A DNA stretch of 64,000 bases from Lineus longissimus (lineage: Eukaryota > Nemertea > Pilidiophora > Heteronemertea > Lineidae): the NCBI RefSeq assembly GCF_910592395.1, contig NC_088312.1:13518001-13582000 (forward strand). The letters run 5' to 3'. Below, one piece after another: positions 59,290-64,000 of this stretch (its first letter is position 1; each line of letters opens with the position of its first letter). The notes under the pieces are model-generated. The model was not told the DNA's origin. It worked only from the letters and a program-made list of their open reading frames with translations, and searched no databases. The position numbers were made by a program, and so were the translations under genes.

Positions 59290-60665
59290 TACACTGCAAG
59301 TGTACCCAGAAAATTAAACGCGACGGTCAAATAGCAGTGGCGTCTCATACTAGTATATTCCCTTCCGTTTAATGTAATTTTGATCAAGTTGTCACATTTT
59401 TTGGCTGTCTCGCGATTCAAACTGCGGGGTGACTAGTGACGGAAATAAGTGACACGCCTTTAAATCGTATAGACACCGCCGAATTGATCAGTTGTCAGCT
59501 ACAAATTTTCGAAACGCAAAATTGCCGCAGCTGATCACATCATGCGATTGAATCGCTTTAATAATACGCCATCACCACCATTCGCAACTTGAATTAAACA
59601 TACATGGACGCGAAACATAATCTAAGAAAGATAAACATACTTGAAATCAAAGCTATTTTAAAGTTATTCACTGCTCTTGGTTCGTTTATGTAGTTTTCTT
59701 TTTATTATTCCAACCATTATCAATCCAATCTTTTTTTTCAATTTTTTTCCATGGAAGTTATAATAAATTGTTATGATCATTATAGTATGGCTGATGATTG
59801 TGAGAGCGTTCATGGACGGAAGGTCCTAAAAGTCGATGGCAGTTGATTCAGGACCGTGCACCTTAATCGTGTTAAATCTTCATCGAATGTCACTGTGCAA
59901 TTTAATCGCAGGGGGACTAAGCTTAGGTTCGCATCACGGATTAACGAACATGATTGTCGGAGCGACTGTAAAGTTTTTGCGATTTTTGTTTTCGCGAATC
60001 AATCGTATTTATACCGAGTTTCCGCAAATCTCACGAATATGAATTACGAATTACGAACTTATAATTACAAAGGAACTCGCGTTCCATTTTGCAGTCAGCT
60101 GTATCTGGTGTTCTGAATTAGAAGTTAATACTTTCGTCCAGTTCCGGTCTTATTGAAAAACGGACATTGCTGCGTCCAAGAAACTGCAGTGGGTTTGTGA
60201 AAGAGCGTTAAATCCCGAGTGACGCTTCTAAGGGTAACGGACGTAGATCAGCTTAGAAACCAATGATCTTGTGGTCTCTTTCTCGAATAAATAGTAATTT
60301 GTAATTCGTATTTTTTTATTCTTGAGATTTCCGGAAACTCGTGTCACTATTAGCAAAAACCGACGAAAATTTGGCGGTTCACAAGTATACATTTCAGAGA
60401 CAACGAAACTACACTAATAGGTGTACCCAGGAAATCAAAAGCGACCGCCAAATAGCAGTATCCCCTTCCGTTCTATGTAATTTTCATCGAGTTGTCACAT
60501 TTGATTTCTGTCTCGCGGCTCAAACTGCGGCATGCCGGAAATGTAAGGAGGCAATGGCCTATCCAGCATAAAGACATCGCCGCATTGATCATTTGTCAGC
60601 CTCAAATTTAGAAACACCAAATTTCCAATGCGGATCATATCATACGATTAAATCATTTTAAAAAG
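59290..60665 (+). repeat. Diverged direct duplication, offset about 1.1 kb
   Basis: 59290-59570 and about 60410-60665 share, in order, GTGTACCCAG.AAAT, GCGAC.G.CAAATAGCAGT, CCCTTCCGTT.TATGTAATTT, GTTGTCACATTT, TCTGTCTCGCG..TCAAACTGCGG, CGCCG.ATTGATCA.TTGTCAG and a CGATT.AATC-type end. A shorter echo of GAGTGTACCCAGGAATCA occurs at about 59227-59245. Earlier sequence (about 58945-59010 and 59875-59945) shares GACTAAGCTT and CATCGAAT words and may belong to the same event. Confidence 0.75.
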
Positions 60666-60965
60666 ATATGATTACATTTTATTCATCATTGTAGCCCAGA
60701 TCGAGAATTCAGTTATTTTCTCAGACATCCAAATTGAACCTGCATCCGCTAATCGTGTAATGTAATACTGAGTCTATTTGAATTCATATAATTACATTTT
60801 ATTCATCATTATTGTCATCATAGAGACCCAGCGAATTCATTTCATTTCACAGGCGTCCAAATTGAAACTGTCCAGCTGATCATTATACGATTGAATCTCT
60901 TAAAGCAGCTATTATTTCAGTCAGTCTATTTACACTATTATTACATTACATATCATTGAGACCGA
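60665..60965 (+). repeat. Decayed tandem repeat, period about 120-150 bp
   Basis: ATTACATTTTATTCATCATT occurs at 60671 and 60791, with a weaker copy (ATTACATTACATATCATT) at about 60943. The first two are followed by GAATTC, TCA(G/C)..TCCAAATTGAA.CTG segments. Confidence 0.65.
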
Positions 60966-60969
60966 GAGA

Positions 60970-61015
60970 ATACAATTGGTTTTGACAGTTGATTAACTGT
61001 CAAAATCAATTGTAT
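60970..61015. repeat. 46-bp near-perfect palindrome
   Basis: Arms ATACAATTGGTTTTGACAGT T and AACTGTCAAAATCAATTGTA T (21 bases each, one mismatch) surround the loop GATT. It directly follows the decayed tandem repeat and precedes, by about 20 bases, the third copy of the 4.3-kb element family (61030-61090). Confidence 0.85.
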
Positions 61016-61029
61016 TTCATGATTAATAT

Positions 61030-61090
61030 ATCAGGGTGGAGCTACTGTAAAATTTAGGCCAGAACCGAAGCAGTCGCCGAAGATTTAGGC
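61030..61090 (+). repeat. Fragment of the 4.3-kb element family
   Basis: GGTGGAGCTACTGTAAAATT TAGGCCAGAACCGAAGCAG matches the minus-strand interior of 4285-4415 and the stretch near 16150. Confidence 0.55.
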
Positions 61091-62551
61091 AAACTGCCAG
61101 CTCAGGTCAATCCGGTGTTTGGTGAGACGACTAATACAGACTTGACGCGAAATCGGGGAGGGACGGCGATGCCTTTGAGAAATCGATAATTCGGCGCACA
61201 TAGCTACGTCACCGATGATGGTAACTTTCACCGGGACATTGGAAGCCGCCATTGTTACAATACACAATGATGATTATATACAGTACTACTGCGGCAAATT
61301 CACGCGGTAATGCATTACAATGCAATTTTTTTAGGAACATACCTAGTATGGCGCACCAAGAGAATTAGTTATGGATAAAGGGACTAGACTAGAGCTATCT
61401 ATCACACGATATAAGTATGCTAAAAGTAATACCCCCGTTAAAAGTGAAAAAATCGGGAGCTTGAGATAAACGTAATCTCCTTCTTGTCGTGTATCACGAA
61501 GAGGCTAGTTGCACGTGACCGAATGCGTCACTGCACCCCGCCTCAATCAGCATGCTAAAAACATGCGCGAGACATCCAGCTGAGCGTCATTTATGCCTCC
61601 CTTCTGTTATCATAAAGGGCATTCATGTTCTTGATATCTAACCCAACCATTCCGTACTGGTGTATGCTATCTCAAAACGGACTACATTAGAATCTCCTGG
61701 CCTACACCATGTAAACGGTGTACTACAGGCATACTACATGTAATGTAGATGTATTTATCGCGCTACAAGCTCTCAATCCAGTGGTGCTGCTCTCTGGTGC
61801 ACCCTCTCTCGGCAAAACCGTGATTTGATGACGTGGTTCCGTCCCGCCACCATTACCCACCAAAATGCCGAGGCTAGACAACATAATTTCAATAGTACAT
61901 CCTTCAGGCCCGGCCTCCAGTCACCCCATTTTAAACGACATGAATTATTTGATTCTATCTTTGAGAGTGATTACGAATTTGTGGTCGCGGCCATTTTCAG
62001 TTTGATATGTAATTGCAATGTACTAAGTATAATGCACAGTGACGTCACAACATGGAAGCTGGTACTGGCAGAGGTGCCTGAAAATATGACTGCTTTACCA
62101 TGTTTACAGAATGGTTCGGAGTGGACCTTCCGGTTGGCATTGCATATTTTTTACACCAGATTTTCAAAGACCAGCTATCATTTTCACAATACATGCATTT
62201 GATTGATGGACTTCAGAGCAAATAGTTAGTAAATTTGACAACTCTGCAGCAATAGGCATGGAGTATTCCTGTATAGTCCTTGAATTATTTGTACAATTCC
62301 ATTTTTGGCAGTACACTTTTTTCTGGTCCCATCCGATGTATGATTTACACGATATCTTTTCCTAGTGTATATGTATGTACATGTATATTCAAATCATACT
62401 CGAGTCAAATCATGACAGCTTATTCTGTGCTTGTCATGCAAAACCATTCCGAAAACCGCACGTAGATCCTTGGTACTTTTGGTAACATTTTTCTCTACTC
62501 TTTATGCATAATCAATAATGATGTCTGATTCTGATTCTGATGCAGCATGCG
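61091..62551. other. Intronic, nothing recognised
   Basis: A 125-codon frame at 61825-62202 (+) has no recognisable domain or splice support. Nothing else was seen. Confidence 0.4.
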
Positions 62552-62622
62552 GAGTTGATTTGGTGTTTTTGAGACAGGTGTGGTGTGAGTTGATTTGGTG
62601 TTTTTGGAGACAGGTGTGGTGT
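62552..62622 (+). repeat. 35-bp tandem repeat, two copies
   Basis: GAGTTGATTTGGTGTTTTTG(G)AGACAGGTGTGGTGT occurs at 62552 and 62587 with a one-base indel. Confidence 0.9.
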
Positions 62623-63091
62623 GATGTTTTTTAGGGTCTCCAATCAGATGATGATGCATTGGGAGGGAAATGATGCAGTGACGCAGAAATCTTGTCTGAA
62701 AAAGATATCCATTCTGACATCACATATATATATATATTAAAACTAGAACTGGTAAACGCCGCTTTATGTCTGTCACCGCCTAAACCGCTGTATTGAATCT
62801 CCTAATTTTTCGTATGTGCATGTAGATTTTACCCGTGAAGCCAATCAGCTATTTCTCCAGTCCATATTTTTTGCGCAAAATGTGTTTTTCATGTGTTTTT
62901 TCGTACACCCTGAGATGCAGGTGTTTTTTCGTATGAACAGCTGGCCAGATAACATGCTAAAGATAATAGGCTATTGCCATCTATAAGCCCGGCACCTGAG
63001 ACATAGATGCAAAATCTCCCCAACATATCTAGGAATCCTGGTGATATTGGCCCATCACCGACCCGAGTTCGAACCCGCATCGGTCAATTTT
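62623..63091. other. Intronic; TA microsatellite and tRNA B-box-like word
   Basis: A short (TA)n lies at about 62724-62739. GAGTTCGAACCCG at about 63065 resembles a polymerase III B box, but no matching A box was found, so no tRNA or SINE is called. Confidence 0.4.
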
Positions 63092-63515
63092 TTTCCTTAT
63101 TTTTCCGCGATTCTTATTTTTCCGTGGTTCTAATAATTTTTTAGTGAACATATATAAACCCGTGTCTTGTGTTATTGCCAGCGAAAAAGTATCTCTTTTT
63201 AATAGAATTTTTAAGAAGCAGTCTCGGGCTCGAATTTTAAATGCCTTTCTTTTAGCTCGTTATATAGCCGGTTATGGGTGTGTCAAAGGCACGTTGTTAA
63301 GTGCTGTTTTAGATAAGGGAATTGCACCGGCCAAGTCGGCTTTTTCTAACCAACCCCGCTTATTATGCTTCGCTGGTGGTGTGTCTGCTGCTGAGGACGG
63401 TGTTGTTGACTCTCTGAAGTCCCTCCTTTTCAGCGACAGATATAACACCGCCGACTCCACTGAGCGCGGGTTGGTTAAGCTCTTAGTTCGGGCCTTTAGT
63501 GCCAATACATTGTAA
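63092..63515 (+). pseudogene. Coding-like stretch of unknown origin, no start codon
   Basis: The frame stays open from before 63092 to TAA at 63513-63515. From about 63144 it reads like real protein, with segments such as SRARILNAFLLARYIAGYGC, SAFSNQPRLLCFAGGVSAAE and GLVKLLVRAF, and relatively high GC in codon positions for this region. No ATG opens it; GTG at 63144 is not a likely start in an animal. TAATAATTTTTTAG at 63131-63144 could be a 3' splice site, making this a terminal exon. A 3' region with AATAAA-like words (about 63592-63610) follows. It could be a retrotransposon ORF end, a retrocopy or an unrelated terminal exon. I do not recognise the family. Confidence 0.35.
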
Positions 63516-63591
63516 TTGTGATATGTGTCTTACTAGTTTAATGATATGGATCTTAGATGTTATTGTACAAGTTCCCCTTTTGGAGGTTTTG

Positions 63592-63610
63592 ATAAATAAA
63601 TGAATAAAAT
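63592..63610 (+). terminator. Possible polyadenylation signals
   Basis: GATAAATAAATGAATAAAAT contains overlapping AATAAA-type hexamers about 80-95 bases past the stop of the preceding coding-like stretch. It may be a true 3' end or a retroelement tail. Confidence 0.35.
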
Positions 63611-63615
63611 ATATC

Positions 63616-64000
63616 AGTGAATTGCTCTTTCTTTGCAAAATACAGCGTAGGCCTATAGCTGTTCCGATGATCGCGCAGATTTTGTACTTTTGCCCATAAA
63701 ACCAGATAAATTTTACTTTCGAGACGAAGAAAACAAAAACATAAGTAGACCAACATATACAATATAACGGCAACTACATAGTCCAACCATGTTCAAAGAT
63801 TCTATTCAGATCCCATCGGAATGTCACATCATACTAAAAAATGCCAAGCTTGTCGATGATGCAGTTATTACAGAGCTGTTGTGGGGATGTTATCGGACAC
63901 CGGCCTACCCCAAAACAATCGCCAACACACGAATTGGTCCTCAAAATCAACGACATACTCATAAGCAAGTTGCAGATCTCCTCCACAAAGTATTTGAGTG
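63616..64000. other. Window end, nothing recognised
   Basis: No repeat ends or domains. Minus-strand frames at 63483-63786 overlap each other and are not supported. Confidence 0.45.

Larger units (their letters stand above)
39373..64000 (+). other. Presumed first intron of the receptor gene (partial)
   Basis: No downstream receptor exon (second half of the binding domain, Cys-rich domain or 7TM) was found to the window end. If the gene continues to the right, this intron exceeds 24.6 kb. Elements listed inside it would be transcribed in receptor pre-mRNA. This depends on the missing exons lying beyond 64000, which is inferred. Confidence 0.7.

Noticed and set aside
63055-63085. tRNA gene or SINE based on GAGTTCGAACCCG
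   Set aside because: No A box at the right distance and no cloverleaf could be drawn.
1-64000. CRISPR arrays, rRNA genes or complete tRNA genes
   Set aside because: No regularly spaced identical repeats with unique spacers, no rRNA-like blocks and no full cloverleaf were seen; the sequence is animal nuclear DNA.

Overview
This is animal genomic DNA, most likely from a marine invertebrate. It is AT-rich, has long non-coding stretches, and carries dense small inverted-repeat transposons, microsatellites and minisatellites. The one confident gene part has GT-type splicing and a metazoan neural receptor sequence. No operons, ribosome binding sites or prokaryotic features are present. The phylum cannot be fixed from this window alone.

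The anchor is one exon on the + strand at 38676-39372. It is the first coding exon of a group I metabotropic glutamate receptor (mGluR1/5 type), with a start codon, a signal peptide and the first part of the ligand-binding Venus-flytrap domain. It ends at a clean GTAAGA donor in phase 1. No further receptor exon was found, so 39373-64000 is read as part of a first intron of at least 24.6 kb. Sequence left of 38676 is 5' flank or 5' UTR intron. No other complete gene was recognised.

Layout. 1-1830: interspersed minisatellite of CAAGAAC/GTTCTTG blocks in alternating orientation. 2.6-3.2 kb: TTAA-flanked inverted-repeat element. 4.3 kb: element with GGTATTGG/CCAATACC ends. 7.7-7.9 kb: decayed C-terminus of a LINE reverse transcriptase (- strand). 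9.1-9.3 kb: 200-bp TA-flanked MITE. 12.8-13.0 kb: inverted repeat. 13.8 kb: possible decayed transposase piece. 17.5-17.7 kb: cluster of CCATGG palindromes resembling RFX X-boxes. 22.6-25.6 kb: local duplications carrying two copies of a MITE whose third, inverted copy is at 30.9-31.3 kb, with a tRNA-derived SINE among them. 26.5 and 27.4 kb: two fold-back elements. 36.4-36.6 kb: GC-rich patch with E2F-like and CRE-like sites. Inside the presumed receptor intron: an 800-bp element with about 110-bp terminal inverted repeats (40.1-40.9), a spaced inverted repeat (45.6-46.3), a 145-bp x5 tandem array inside a bounded element (51.0-51.9), a TTAA MITE (52.5-52.8), a 300-bp fold-back palindrome (54.4-54.7), a decayed 1.1-kb duplication (59-61 kb) and a coding-like stretch of unknown origin (63.1-63.5).

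No new multi-gene system is visible. The most unusual features are the alternating-orientation minisatellite, the number and variety of fold-back elements (three would sit in receptor pre-mRNA), the excess of the palindrome TACATGTA, and several long C or G homopolymers. All comparisons were made by eye on the sequence.
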